64,000 bases of DNA from Brugia malayi (taxonomy: Eukaryota > Nematoda > Chromadorea > Rhabditida > Onchocercidae), in NCBI RefSeq assembly GCF_000002995.4, contig NW_025062475.1:7816187-7880186 (forward strand), read 5' to 3'. Below are positions 26,532-39,283 of this stretch, in pieces. The position numbers were made by a program, and so were the translations under genes. The notes below the pieces were generated by a model. It did no database searches and had not been told where the DNA came from. It saw nothing but the letters and a program-made list of their open reading frames with translations. Numbering within the stretch: the first letter of the stretch is position 1; each line of letters begins with the position of its first letter.

Positions 26532-27473
26532 TGACCATCTAATGATTCCTCACGCAGCTATGGCGGCCTACAAATCATTGACTGTGATGACCCTTAATAC
26601 TAAACTAATTCAAAGACTAAATATATCATTAGTCCACTGCTTACTGTGACATCCTCTCGACATCCATTTGCAATGTGAATACAAACCTTTACGTTGTAAA
26701 CCACGTCCGTGTGTATGTGCGCCAGTCATCTGTTTGTGTTTTATTGTGTTATAGTGTAATGCTACTCTTTAATTTTCACTTATCCTCAGTATAAGTTTTT
26801 GAGTCATTATCAAAGAAGCTATCACTAAATGGGAATTAACGAGCAAAATTTCTGTAAGCTTTCAATCTGTCAGACATAGACATATGAGGAAAAGTAAAGG
26901 ATGAATGGACAGGTTATCTCTGCTAGTGGTTATGAGATGATAAAAAGAAAGGATGGGATTGGTGTGAACTGTGGCAGGGAAGTTGTCGAAACATCTCTGA
27001 AGTTGGACTAATTAATTTGAACGTTCTCCTCAGTTTTGAACGTTTAATTGTCATTCTTTCATCTTCGTATTTATTGAGATTGTGGTATCATTTGAGATGT
27101 GTATCAGAGAGAAAAAAAAAAGAGTATAATTCCTGACTTATTAATTACGTTGTTAAAACTTTCGGCAGAGTTGTTGCATATTATCCAAAGTAACCATTAA
27201 GGACGTTAGCTGCCAATTAATAATTTTAAATTTCATTAGGTATTTGACAGTGTTGATTAAATCTAAATATCAGCGTTAGTACAAACAACTAAAGGTTAAT
27301 CAGTCACTTTCTTCATTTACTTATTCCAGCCTGTTCTCTTCGGCATACTCAGAGTGATCAAAAAATATACTTCCAAACTGATATTGATATTGTTTCATGA
27401 ATGCAGTGTGAATTAATTTTGCAAACGATTCCTCGATATGGTTGATTGAGCAGTAGTAATTCAAAAGGAAACA
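26532..27473. promoter_or_regulatory. shared 5' region of VPS8 and type I receptor
   Basis: About 940 bp between divergent starts. No supported coding sequence. Polypyrimidine and A-rich tracts are present, but no motif could be named. The bidirectional promoter role is inferred from position. Confidence 0.35.
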
Positions 27474-30400
27474 ATGCAGACATTATCATCCTTCGTTTTC
27501 TTTCTTTTTGTAATTGTTACAAGAGCTATTAAGGATAACAGTGATCCTGGATATGTTATCCTGAAGTTTATGGAACGATTTCAAGCAAGTTAGTGCTGTC
27601 ATTCCTAACTTTCAGTTTTGAACTATGCTGCAAATGGCATTGCTTTTTGGTCAAGAACTTTACGAATAAGAATTTTTTTGTCGACTAGTAAAGAGGTGTG
27701 TTCAAGATAATGTTCATCACAACCATCACATTGCGGCAAATCTGTAATTCGTGTTTTTTTGATTCTTATGTAGATTTTAGATCTGAAGGAACCGATAAAT
27801 TTATCTGAGGAATTGATTTGCAATTGCTCATATTCTGGTTGCGGTGAAGAAATTACTCGTTTCTTGGGAAATAATTACACAGGACTTTGTCGGTCCACTA
27901 GTGGAATATGCCACAAGCGTTTACTACCCGATCGATCGGTTATCTTAAGGTTGGTACTGATGTGCTTTTTTATATTAATGAAAGTAAGCTTCTTTTTTGC
28001 GACTAATGATTTCTATAGCAATTCACTGAAAAATGAATGGAAAAAATGTTGTTCTATGCAAATCGTGAACATGATTTCGTGTTCTTGGGAGTTACCAACA
28101 AAAAAAAGTGAACTATTATAGTCAAATAAAGGACAGTTTCAGTTGTCTAAGCAAAGATGCTAGTCCTGATTTGCACTGCCGAGCTAAACAACCGATGAAC
28201 GATGGAAGTATAATGCAGTGTTGCCAGAACTACTCGTTCTGCAATGGAGCTTTGAATTTGAATCCAGTGAATGACTACATTTTGGTAAGATACAAAAGTT
28301 ACATTTTTTTATTAACATTATTTTCTTATCATTTCGATTACTAAGACAGTAAGACCCACTTATCATTCTGATTAATAGGACAGTAAGACCCACTTATCAT
28401 TCTGATTAATAGGGCAGTAACACGGTGTAAAGCAATTCTAAATTATATTGTTAACTGTTTATACATTTATAAAAGACATGAAAATATGCATGCATTGTTT
28501 TTACAAGAGTACTCGTGGCAAGTTGTAAGGATAGAAAACGTTTCTTTGGAAACGAGTAGACTACCATATTTGTTAGCACTGTTATGTTTTTCCTCCTTTA
28601 TCTTTTTTATTTCTGCAGTTTCAGGACAACAATATATCATTCATTCACTCTGTGGTTATCTTTTTAATAGGAATTGCCGTTTTTGTGTTTTCTATATTCT
28701 TAGTTTTTGCTTGGATCAACAAGCCATTAAAGCGGTGGTTATTTTACTGGACACATCATAGGTCTGGCGAGGAGCACTCTGAAGTGTAAGCAATCATCTT
28801 TGGTTATATGTTTTCAAATTCAAGCTTATTAATCAAGGGAAACACTGGTTCTTCTCATTTTCTTGTCTTCTTCAATTAAAGGAAATCATAACACTAGTTA
28901 CTAATCACTTCTTTCCAATGCATCAATGAAATTAGTATAGCACAGCATCGATTGCGGAAAGGAAACTGTTTTATTATTTTCACTTCGTCCGATAATAGTA
29001 TTGTTTCAAGTACTGGTGAAGAAAAACTACTAATGAACTCAACGGATGCTTTAGGACACTTGAGCGATTTACTGTATAATTTAGATGATTCTGCCACTAC
29101 GGGTTCTGGTTCAGGTACACTTTTTTTTTGTTACTAATTAGTTGATTAAGTCTATCTTCGAATGAGATGCTGCGAATGAAACTGAAAAAATTTATGAAGA
29201 AAAGAGTAAAGCAAATTTATTACGTAATTTATTACGAGCAAAAAAAAAAAAAAAAAAGATAGGGCAAAATAACCTAATAACTTAATTGGTTTAAAAAACT
29301 GTAATAATACTATTAAAATTATTATTCCATTTACAAATTTCCAGGATTTCCATTACTTGCTCAACGTACTATCGCTCGTCAGATTGAATTACAGAAAGAA
29401 ATTGGACAAGGACGCTTTGGAGAAGTGATTTTTCTGTCATTTTGAACAAAAGATATCTTAAAGAAGATACCATACTTTTTTTCTTTTTTTTTTGATTTAA
29501 TACGCTATACGTTAATACATTTTAGTGATCCCATCCTTATAGGTCTGGTTGGGTTATTGGAAAGGTGACGAGGTTGCTGTGAAGATATTTAGTTCACGTG
29601 ACGAAAGGTCATGGAATCGAGAAGTCGAAATTTTCCAAACAAATCTTCTTCGACACCCGAATTTGCTTCGCTTTATCGCATCTGACAATAAAGGTACTGA
29701 ATCTTTGTAGTATTGGTTTCTTTCTTTACTTATTGCATAATTTATATATTTCAAGTTAATTATGAAATATCATTCCAACATTCAGTACGCTTAACTGATG
29801 CGGAATCTGCATTATAATTATCAGATTCTGCAAAAGACATATTTTTGCCTCTTCTGAATTATTTTTAATAGGCTTCAGACTGGTTTAAAAAACTCGAAAG
29901 ATATTTTGTATTTCTCTAGAGATATTTTGTTTAGCAAATATGTGACTTCTGAAGAATCTATAAGGACTATTTTTTCTAATAATTATGACAATATAATATG
30001 CAAAATATCTCTAGAGAAATACAATATGTCATACGAGTTGGATATCTGCTGGCTTGCTATTTTCTGAGTGTTACGATAAAAATCAATACTTGTTTAAACA
30101 AAATGTTTTTTTTTTTTTTTGAAGTTCCTTGAAGATTTTTATGATTCTGGCATGTATTTACACCATCATTAAAAATTTTGCGAAAAATGTTTGATTTTTT
30201 TCCATTGATATCTGAATGATATATAATTTACAGATACTGGAACGAGTACCCAGCTGTGGTTGATAACTGAATATCACGAACATGGTTCTCTTTATGACTA
30301 TCTGTCTGCGAATCCTGTCAGTGAATCAGTGATGCTGCAAATGATTCGCAGTATTGCAGTTGGCTTGTCTTTTTTGCACAACGAAATTCCTGGTCCACGC

Positions 30401-31854
30401 GGGAAGTTTCTTTTTTTCTTAAAGTAATATCTGTAATACGCATATAACATCTAACAGAATTTTAACAAAAATATTTCTTGATGATTACAGGGAAGCCAGC
30501 AATTGCTCATCGTGATTTGAAGTCGAAAAACATCTTGGTAAAGTCAGATTTAACTTGTGTGATTGCTGACCTTGGTTTGGCAGTGAGATACATGAATGGT
30601 GAGATAAATGTTCCTGATAATAGCAAGTGTGGCACTGTCGTAAGTTTCATCCTGTAAATAATCAAATATACCTTGCAAAAACAAGTTCATATTTTTTACA
30701 GTTTAAGTGTAGCCTGAATTTCATTTCCGAAATCTTCATCTTGGTGTGCTATCTTGAGTGTGTTTTAACCAATTAATTTCATTCTCACTGTTGATCAACT
30801 TTTTCTCAGGTTCTTTAAAAATGACAATTGCAACATTCAGCAGTTCTAACAGAAATATTTCTTGTTTTTTTACTGTAATATTATTTTTCTGCATGAGTGT
30901 TTTGCGTCTTTTGTAAAATATTATAGAAGAATAATACAACATATGGCAAATAGGACAAAAAAGTCATGTTTACTGCTTCAGAATTATATTAAATCATTAT
31001 TTTAATTGTTTCTAAAAACTCGTCATCATAAAGAATACACACACGAAAAAAAATCTACATACTAATTATTTTTAATGTTATTGGAGAGGTATTTTTTATT
31101 TGTCATTAATTTGTTACTATCGTTGTAGCGTTATCTGGCACCAGAGATACTAGAAGACAATTTCTCTATAAATCATTTTGAAACCTATAAAACTGCTGAT
31201 ATGTATGCGATGGGTCTTATGATTTGGGAAATCATGTGGAGATGCGGAAGCCAGGGTAAGGCTATGTATTCATAAAGTCCCTTGTGTGGAATCGTATATG
31301 TCTTATTTATTCATCTAAAGTCAATGGTTTTACAGAAAAAGTTGGACTATTCCATTTAAAATCATTAATTTTGCAGAAGAATCAAGATCGTTTGAACTAC
31401 CGTACTTTGACTGTGTAGGTCGAGATCCAACAATGGAGGAGATGAAATTGTGTGTTTGTATACAGAAGCGACGACCTACTGTTCAAGAGCATTGGATAGA
31501 TGATAAGGTTTGTAATTTTCTGTTTTCCCTTTTCTATAATTTCCGGATGAGGCTTTTTTATAATATATATTTCTTTGGGTATTACAGCTGAGGTTGATGA
31601 GTTTTCACATTAAATAAGTACTTTTTTAATGCTAAATGACTCAAACATTGCGTTTTATGAAGTTCAAAAGGTATTATTTGTGGTGGGGACTTTACGATAT
31701 TATCACAATTTCGAAAGTACAGGTGATGAGAGGTGTATTACAAATAATGCAAGAGTGCTGGACGGAGTCGCCAGTGTGTCGACTTACAGCAATGAATGTT
31801 CGGAAAGCAGTGGATCGTCACGCTGCCAGTTTAGGCTGGAAAGTTCGAAGTTAG
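27474..31854 (+). CDS. TGF-beta/activin type I receptor serine/threonine kinase
   Basis: 12 exons in phase: 27474-27588, 27781-27949, 28143-28284, 28619-28785, 28999-29114, 29345-29424, 29543-29693, 30234-30392, 30491-30639, 31129-31255, 31377-31507, 31723-31854. This gives about 545 aa. In order it has a signal peptide ([18 protein letters not shown]), a Cys-rich ectodomain with the family's CCQNYSFCN box, one membrane helix ([20 protein letters not shown]), a juxtamembrane GS box TTGSGSG that marks type I receptors, and a complete kinase: [33 protein letters not shown]. The L45 loop reads SDNKDTGTSTQ, close to activin/TGF-beta receptors (DNKDNGTWTQ) and unlike the BMP class. That favours a DAF-1/Baboon-class receptor signalling through Smad2/3-type R-Smads over SMA-6; nematode receptors diverge, so the assignment is moderate. 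Filarial type I receptors have been reported under the name trk-1. The acceptor of exon 5 is the weakest junction. Intron 3 has a 34-bp tandem duplication and intron 7 a large inverted repeat. Confidence 0.93.
28345..28412. repeat. 34-bp tandem duplication in receptor intron 3
   Basis: Two identical 34-bp units, 28345-28378 and 28379-28412, beginning GACAGTAAGACCCACTTATC, with a few bases of a third unit after them. Intronic, probably a recent slippage duplication. Confidence 0.95.
29906..30024. repeat. 24-bp inverted repeat in receptor intron 7
   Basis: The arm 29906-29929 (TTGTATTTCTCTAGAGATAT...) is the exact reverse complement of 30001-30024, with 71 nt between. Each arm also contains the self-complementary core TCTCTAGAGA. 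The stem would fold in the nascent transcript within intron 7. Confidence 0.9.
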
Positions 31855-32821
31855 CTGAAGGGATGTTACTATAAATCTTTCAGGATGTTTCGATAAAACC
31901 TTTATTATAAATTATTTTCTTAGTTTATATGGTTTCTTCTGAATCTCGATGTTATTAAGAGGAGGAATCTTTACCTAACGTATTGGCTTTATGTTATATT
32001 CTTACATTTTCATGTTTGATTTTTTCTCTCTCCATAATTCTTTACAATGAACTGAGAGCATTTATATAGAATAAAGCAAGTCATCGATGCGGAGCAATTG
32101 TTTTTGGTTGTTTGAGCTCAGAATTCATAGTTCTTGGATTGCATGCAATTAACAATGTCTTATGGAGTTTAAATGCGACATTCCTCTTTGTCTTGTTGAA
32201 ACTGGATTTTTTGAGAAGTTCTTCTTCAGCTATTACAGCTGTCATTTATACACTTTTTGTGTCAGTTCTTCTTCAGCTATTACAGCTGTCATTTATACAC
32301 TTCAGACTGTAATTAATTGTGCTTAAGTTATCTGTTAATGAAAGCTGTATTGTTATCGTACCACTGGCTAGCGCTTTTTAACTTGTGTCGTCACCATCCT
32401 GCTTTTAAAAGTTATTATGTGGATATTGTTAGATTTCTTTTCTTATTTGCGGAACAGACTGCAGTTGAACTGTTATACTGTTTTACCATATCACATGTTG
32501 TTCACGTTAGCAACTGGAGTGCTTTTTAAAGAGAAAAAAGGAAATCATTGATCATGAATTCCATAAAATGCTCGTACTGTGGGATTCTTTCTCTTACTTA
32601 TCATTGATTTACTAATGAAATTCATACATATCTCTTTATTCTACTGCTTGATTTTTAAAAGTTCAAAATAAGGAAAATTACCATCGTGGTGTTTTATGTT
32701 GTAAAACTGTAAAAATTATTAAACCAAACAGCAATTTTTATTTAAACATTTCTCTGGAGTGCAGTGGTTTTGTAGTGGTTTCATTTTGTAATATAAAAAG
32801 TGTCTGAAAAGAAGCTGAAGA
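31855..32821. other. intergenic between convergent receptor and elongase
   Basis: About 970 bp holding the 3' ends of both genes. It contains a 47-bp-period direct repeat (separate entry). Several short open frames here show no recognisable protein. Confidence 0.6.
32218..32302. repeat. direct repeat, 38 bp x 2, period 47 bp
   Basis: A 38-bp segment starting GTTCTTCTTCAGCTATTACA occurs at 32218-32255 and again at 32265-32302, separated by 9 nt. Tandem duplication just beyond the receptor 3' UTR. Confidence 0.93.
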
Positions 32822-34594
32822 TTACTTCATCTTTTTATCCGATTTGCGGAAATAACTGGAGATGAAATACTGGATAAAAAGTACCGCAAAAGTGACATAA
32901 AGCAGAGTACCGAAAAGAAGATTTTGCATTGATTGTTGGCACCTGAAACAAATTCCATTTTCAATAACGTCCTCTTGAGTTAATATTGATCAGTACCTTC
33001 AGTTAACTTAGTCAATGGATATTTGCTTTGGTTATATATCCCATGAATATTATTATTCGCGGAGCAGCAACTTATACAACCGAAGCTGAAATGCAAGGAA
33101 AGAGGTGCGGGAAATACTATGGGAAGGAGAAATTCCAATCCAAGGTGGTGTAGACATACGTGGTGGGGACTTACGGCAAATTAGTTCCAGTTTTGATTTT
33201 ATAAACATAAGCCAGGACGCTGATTCCTGCGAACATCTGGACTGTCTGGATTGTAGTTAGTATCATAGATACTGTTCTAAAATGATCGTTATGAAGTGTG
33301 TGAAATCATAAAGCTCAACTTATTAGGAGATAGCAAATAAAGTTCAAGTTATTAGAATATAGACTGATAAGAGAAATAACGCAAAATGAGGATCCAATGA
33401 AAAAAAGGGCCTATCAAGCACTCCAACAGAAACACTGCTCAGATCTGGTAAATTCTTACTTGGGCAGTCGTATTCCATACGATGCAACTGCAAAGTATGT
33501 ATACATGGCGGAATGCGCCAGAAAATTCATCATTATAAATGCTTTTCCGGAGCCCGTATTTTCGGCACCTACAATGCAAAAACTGTAAGGGAAGCTCTCT
33601 TCCATATTCGTAACTTATTCTGGTATTAAATCAATCCTTAAATTATGAAAAACTTGCAGGAGGATAACAATGTGGCATGATAACCTACCTGAATGGGCGG
33701 AATAAATAAGTACTGAAGTATGATGGTAATAGTGCAAAAAAATGAGACGTTTCTTTCTGAGGACAATAAATAGAGTATCACCGAGCTCCACGATTTTTGA
33801 CAAGAAAAATAAATAAGACCAGTAAGCCGCGACATCAGTGGGATTTACCGAATAGCACAAGGATGGATAGATTCCCTGGTATAGTAGTGTGTGGATCATA
33901 TCCTGAAAGTGGAATGAGAGAAGTGATAGTATAGACTGTCAGATGAATAAGCGATTTGTGACCAGCACCAGCAGGCAACGACAGTAGGTAATATGATCAG
34001 GTGTGGAAAGGTGCAAAGGTACAAAGGATGAAGAAATAGTTGAGTGGAAAACAAATAACAACTTGCTTCAGCAAATCGAATGAAACCGAGAATGTTGAAG
34101 AGAGCCAGTGAAAGATTCCAAGTGAATAAAGGCCAGCGTAGATTAAAGGCAGACCGATATTTCATGAAATATTGGATCAGCTTGACTACGAAGAAATAAC
34201 CTATGGAAACAGTGATCGTTTGACTCCAATTTTTTTGGAAGTATATCGTTTTCTCAACTGGATCAAGCACCTTTTCGAATGGCAATGCATATCTGTAAGT
34301 AAAGAGGAGCAGAGTTACATCCTCTATGATTGTTTACAAGTTTTCTCTTACTGCTTTGTCTTTTAGGTAAAGCTGAAAAGTAAGGGCAGAATTAGAGACA
34401 TACCAGGCAGGACACTTGAAAGTGACGTAACAAAATAATGTTTAGAGAAAACTTTGCAAACGTTTGCAAAAGCACAGTGGTTAGACAGCAGTTTTAGATA
34501 TACAAAGTAGTAAAAGGAATTACCGGTATTTGTAGTCGGTGTGAAGACCAGATAAGTTGTCCCTGTACAGTTCAAAATTATTCAATGCAAACAT
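32822..34594 (-). CDS. ELOVL6-like very-long-chain fatty acid elongase
   Basis: Six minus-strand exons in phase: 34594-34524, 34292-34067, 33902-33689, 33568-33460, 33276-33175, 32942-32822 (TAA). The product is about 280 aa, normal for the ELO family. It has several membrane helices, LSKIVELGDTLFIVLRKKRL, the diagnostic histidine box HYYHH, a MNFLAHSAMYTYFAV helix matching human ELOVL6 MNYGVHAVMYSYYAL, and a C-terminal KKMK that fits a dilysine ER-retrieval signal. It should catalyse the condensing step of acyl-CoA chain elongation (malonyl-CoA plus acyl-CoA) in the ER membrane. Intron 2 must use a GC donor (GAA then gcaagt) to keep phase and family alignment (FIRFAE joined to DMIHTL). A degraded copy of exon 1 lies upstream at 35281-35321. 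Confidence 0.93.
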
Positions 34595-36651
34595 TCTGCA
34601 ATGATGATATAACTATGAGCATAAGTTGTTAAAATGGTGAAATGAATAATTTAACGAGATTTGTCTTCTGTCCGTGTAACTTGTTCATGTTCGAGTCTCC
34701 GAAAAATATTGGAAAGACAAATCTGGAGGGAAGTTTCTTTTAATTTATTGTTCAACTTCTTGTTTTTATTCTTTTTGTTGCATGATTGAAGCAAAACAAT
34801 TAGGGTATCATTTAACCCGAGAAAAGTGTGACTTGGGAAGTGGAAATAAGGAATTATTTATTCATTGTAATTATCCACTCATTTAAGATTACAGTTCGCA
34901 AATTAATACTTAATTAGAACTATACGTATTGAAGATGATTGTTAGGAAGAGTGGGAGTTTTCTCTTACTGTATTGAGGGAATAGCATCCCCATCAAGAAT
35001 AATAGGATTTCATCGTAAGGTTTAAATTACATAAATATGGAATGAACTCAAAAACTTTTGAAATAATATTCTTCGTGGGATATTATTTTGAAAAACTAGG
35101 AGATACTTAAGAACGCCTGTCGCTTTATAACTATTTACGACAAGATATAATATATACCAACATAGGTCATGCGAAGGGGGAGGGAGTAATTGTGGGAAAA
35201 TATAAATCGAAATAAAGGGAGAGAGAAAAGACGGAATCCAGATTTGGGTCATCATCCCACCAGCAGAGCTATTGTTGTTTGATGGATCGTTCCTATACAA
35301 TTCAGAATTATTCAGTGCAAACAGCAATGTGATAGGGAGCCATAGTAAAGAAGTGATCAGATAAATGTGAGTTCTCTGTTCGCTCTTTTCTTTCATGCGA
35401 TTTCTTTTTGAGTTCTCTGGGAAATCAAGTTTGAAAGTTTTTTTAAAGATTTTGTTCAAATCGTGCTTTGTTGCAGCATGTAAAACAGCTAAATTGCTTC
35501 TCAACCCAGGAAGCGCCATTCTGTCTGAAATTATAAATAGTAAACCGGGAATGTCACCCATTTTTCAACACATCACGTATATATACATATATGTATATTA
35601 CATATCTCTCAACTGCCACATTTTGATCAATCAAAAATTTCCAAAAAATATGTGTAAATTAGTGACCGTCCTCGAAGCACTATTTCTCCGGGCAATAAGG
35701 CAAATCCAAGCATTCTTCAGTCGAGATAGATTAAAGACATATATGGAGAAGACAGAGTTATGAGCACTCAGCAATCTATACAATGTCACTGGAGAAACTA
35801 ACCGCGGTAAAATATCTCTTAAGTTTTTCTAGTACATAGTAGTAAAAAGAGGGCAGTTGTCTCTCTACCTAATAATTTCAATTTTATCAAGAATCGGCAG
35901 GGTCAATAATAATCCATCCATCGGTCAAAGAAATCGAAACCGATTAGTTTTCCTTTAGTTGTAGAAACAAAGAACTTTTACAGTCAAAGTGATTAATTTC
36001 GCAACGAAAGCAATTTTTCCTCAACAAAGCTCATATTTTCCTTGACCTTTTTACTGGACAGAATTTTAGTTGCCGCCAATACACTAATTTTTTGCGATTT
36101 TGTTCTAAATTTGTTTGAGTCACAAGAGTGAATAATTTTTATCAAGTAAACGGAATTATAATTACAGATACTTATGTGAAAGAACGGACATAAGAGCATC
36201 ATAAAAAAAAAAAATAATTCCGACCTAGTTGAAAATCTTTATTTCATAAAGAAAGCATATATTTTTCGAAAAACTCTGACTATATTATGTCCTGTCATGC
36301 TCACAACAGGAAACAAGTATAAAATACCATAAGTCCATATTGTAAATTGTGAGCAGGTTAGAAAAAAATGTTCCATACTTCGACCCGCGCAAGCCGAAAT
36401 GATGTGTTCAATATGTCTCATAAAAGAATAAAACAAGCATTCTCAAGCTTCGATTCAAATATTTTCCCGATTTGGAAGCACTGAATACGATATATTTTGC
36501 TTAAAGTTAGTACTGAATGACTAAGGTAATCTCTGGTACTCTTTATACAGAAGTACTTAATAGAATCACAGTATGAAAAAGACAGAGCAAAATATAGTAA
36601 TGGGAATTATGGGTGACTACTAAACAAGAAAAGAAATGACAGAAAAAAAGT
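34595..36651. other. intergenic between elongase and SPECC1L-like gene
   Basis: About 2 kb. It contains the relic elongase exon at 35281-35321, within a 179-codon minus-strand open frame (35561-35022) that has no recognisable domain. The rest shows nothing I can support. Confidence 0.55.
35281..35321 (-). pseudogene. relic copy of elongase first exon
   Basis: On the minus strand the sequence encodes FALNNSELYRND, against FALNNFELYRDN in elongase exon 1 (34594-34524), and roughly 80% of the bases match over about 38 nt. The ATG of the real exon is lost here (bases missing at the start), and no GT donor follows at the equivalent position. This suggests a decayed partial duplication about 0.7 kb upstream of the active copy, in the same orientation. 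Confidence 0.6.
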
Positions 36652-36927
36652 TCAACAATGAGATCCATCCGAAATAACATAGTATAAATTGAGAATATAC
36701 TTCATAATAAGAGACCACTCTGGACGATCCTCTTTTCTAAAATCAGCCACTTTTATCTTCACTTCTACACCTATACCAGCACCAACATTAAGAGCCAGTG
36801 TTAAGCATTCCTCCGCTCCCAGGGTAAAAATTTCCTAAAACAAAACACACCTATACATCAGGTACTTGATGAGTTGAATTAATCTTGGTTAATTATATAA
36901 GACGTTTTACATAATTTCTACTGAAAA

Positions 36928-36990
<63 letters not shown>

Positions 36991-39283
36991 TTAATTTATA
37001 AGAAATCATAAAGGAAAACTAACATCGATGCTCAGTTTGTTAGGATAAAAAGAAGCCAACAAGCAACACAGAGCTCTGCCATCCGCCCAACTGCTGCTAA
37101 AGTTGGTGATCTCAACATGTGGAAATTTAGCAACTGCTTCTTGACACCACCGAAGAAGAGTATTACGTCGTGACCCTGAAAACATGTGGAAACAATTTTC
37201 TAGAAAGTAACAATAAAAAGAAACGCAATGAATGAAGAGAAACACAAACCACGCTCACAACCAAGCATCAATCTCTGCCAAGCTTTATCTTCCCAGCTTT
37301 GAAAATTCTTTTCGTATATGACCGCTGACGATCTTTGCTGAGCAGTAAATGCTGCACTTTGTCGTCTTCTTTGTAGTTCTGTTATCTTTTCTGATAACTT
37401 GAACATCTCCTTCTGTGCATCCATTTTAAAATCATTTGCTACTTTTACGGCAACCAGCAGATCCTTCTGCATTTGGTCCCATTCTTTACGTTCTTCCTAT
37501 AATCGATCTACAAGAAATACCCAATAGATACGGTGCATAAAATTACAATTACAACAGTAATAATTTACCTCAATAATAATTTTTAAGCGATTATTTTCCA
37601 GTACAAATTTTGATCCTTCTGCTTTACTATTTTCTAAAGCCAAATTCAATGCCATTTTCTCCTCCTTAAGTTCATTAACCAGTTTTTGAAGATCTCTGTT
37701 TGGACCATGTTTCACAAAGAATACTTCGTTCTAAAATGCATGTTATCTTCTGCTATCATAAATCACTTCATAAATATTTTTCATATCCTCTAAATGCTTG
37801 TAATTTTTCAGTGATTCTACTCTTCCGAGTCAAAGGTTTGTATCGAGTAATAGAGAGCGCAAAGCAGCTCTAGATGACCTCATAAATCTAAATGCAATAG
37901 TAATATCGACCATTTTTCTTGTCAAACATATCACTCTATGTTTCACAAACGGTGATGAGATGCTTTTCAAATTTGAATTGACAATTAATCTAGCAAGAAG
38001 AATAAGGAATAAGGGTGATTCATAACTGCATCTTCATTTATTTATTTTTTTTAAAACCTCTTTTCTTCAAGAATTTCAATAATGAAGTTATTTAATAAAT
38101 CTTGATCAGATTATGGGCAGATAAAAATTCAAGAAATCGGACTTACATTATGCTTTTTCAGTGATGAGTTATTTTTTTGCTTCTCCGCAGTCAAAAATTT
38201 GATTTTATCCGCCTGTTCCTACAATGATTGAATCAAAGTTAATCTTTGAACAAAAACAATGATATAAAAAATGTCTGTCCTAGGATAGAAAATCTTAGAT
38301 TCTATAAAAATAGAATTCTATAAATTCTATAAAAAAAAAAATAAAAAAATAAAAAAAAATCATTCCTTGGTATTAGCAAACAACTAAAAATACCGCATTT
38401 TTCATACGTAAAATCTTGATCGTTCGATTAGCATTGCTCAAAGCAACTCTTAGCTCTGCTAACTCTTCTTCTGCTGCTTGAAGTTCTTCGGACGTACTGG
38501 TAAATTTCTCCTCCATATAAGACAAAGTTTTTTTCAAGTCATTATCACGCGTAAATCCATAACATGACAAATCATTGCTAACAGTTGTACTATGCTTCAT
38601 TTTCTTATGTAATGTTCGCGTTACATTCTTAAATAAAAGTAAGTTGTAAACAAAAAAACAAATCACGAAAAAATAATCTTCTAATTACAGCTAGGATGCA
38701 ACGAAATGAACTTTCTCTTGCGTCCATTTATATCTACAATAGCGTCAGCGAGGAAACGAAGCATCAGAGGTTTCTAGTGAACCCCAAATTTCACAGTTGC
38801 ACACAACTCTGTATCAGTAGAAAATACCTGTGTATCTATGCTGTTCTCTTTTTCAGATACAGTCGAATGCTGACCAGAACTTTTCAAAAACTTTGCATGA
38901 ATTGAATCCCAACATATTTCTGTAATATCGAAAATGCATAAACCAGTAAAAAACAAAGACTTAACAAGCACATATCATCAGATATATGGGACAATGTGAT
39001 AGGACTGTAACAGTTTTCCACGAAATTGGTACTCTACTAAGCACATTCTAATTTGTAAGATATCTTTATTGTAAGATATTATCATTTATGACCCAATAAA
39101 CATGCAGCCGAAACATATTAACCCAAAGAGTTTGGTTAAATCCAAATCCACCACACCTTGATTAAGTGGTCGCAGTGGCACAGTCACTTTCCATGGCTTT
39201 AGTGCTTCATTTTTTGGATTCGAAGTACCAATACACCTAGGATCATTAACTGTAGTCTTGTCTCCGTGAGCAATTTGTCTCAT
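36652..39283 (-). CDS. cytospin/SPECC1L-like coiled-coil and CH-domain protein (short form)
   Basis: Exons: 39283-39157, 38919-38828, 38627-38394, 38218-38147, 37730-37569, 37496-37250, 37175-37024, 36834-36652 (TGA), all in phase; about 422 aa. The N-terminal part is low complexity. A long coiled coil follows (YMEEKFTSTSEELQAAEEEL, then LQKLVNELKEEKMALNLALE), then a single C-terminal CH domain starting SRRNTLLRWCQEAV with ITNFSSSWADGRALCCLL, which matches human cytospin-A (ITNFSSSWNDGLAFC). Cytospins link actin and microtubules and affect adhesion and cytokinesis. The human protein is about 1117 aa, so this is a C-terminal-only version, or further 5' exons were missed. The chosen Met at 39283 lies 10 nt after a strong TTTTCAG acceptor at the exon edge (39293), a typical arrangement for spliced-leader addition. 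Intron 7 holds a long (TA)n run. Confidence 0.85.
36931..36988. repeat. (TA)n microsatellite
   Basis: About 29 uninterrupted TA units within the intron between the two CH-domain exons of the SPECC1L-like gene. Likely length-polymorphic. Confidence 0.97.

Noticed and set aside
35022..35561. 179-codon minus-strand frame as a separate gene
   Set aside because: No domain, mixed hydrophobic and low-complexity translation. Its only recognisable part is the elongase exon relic.
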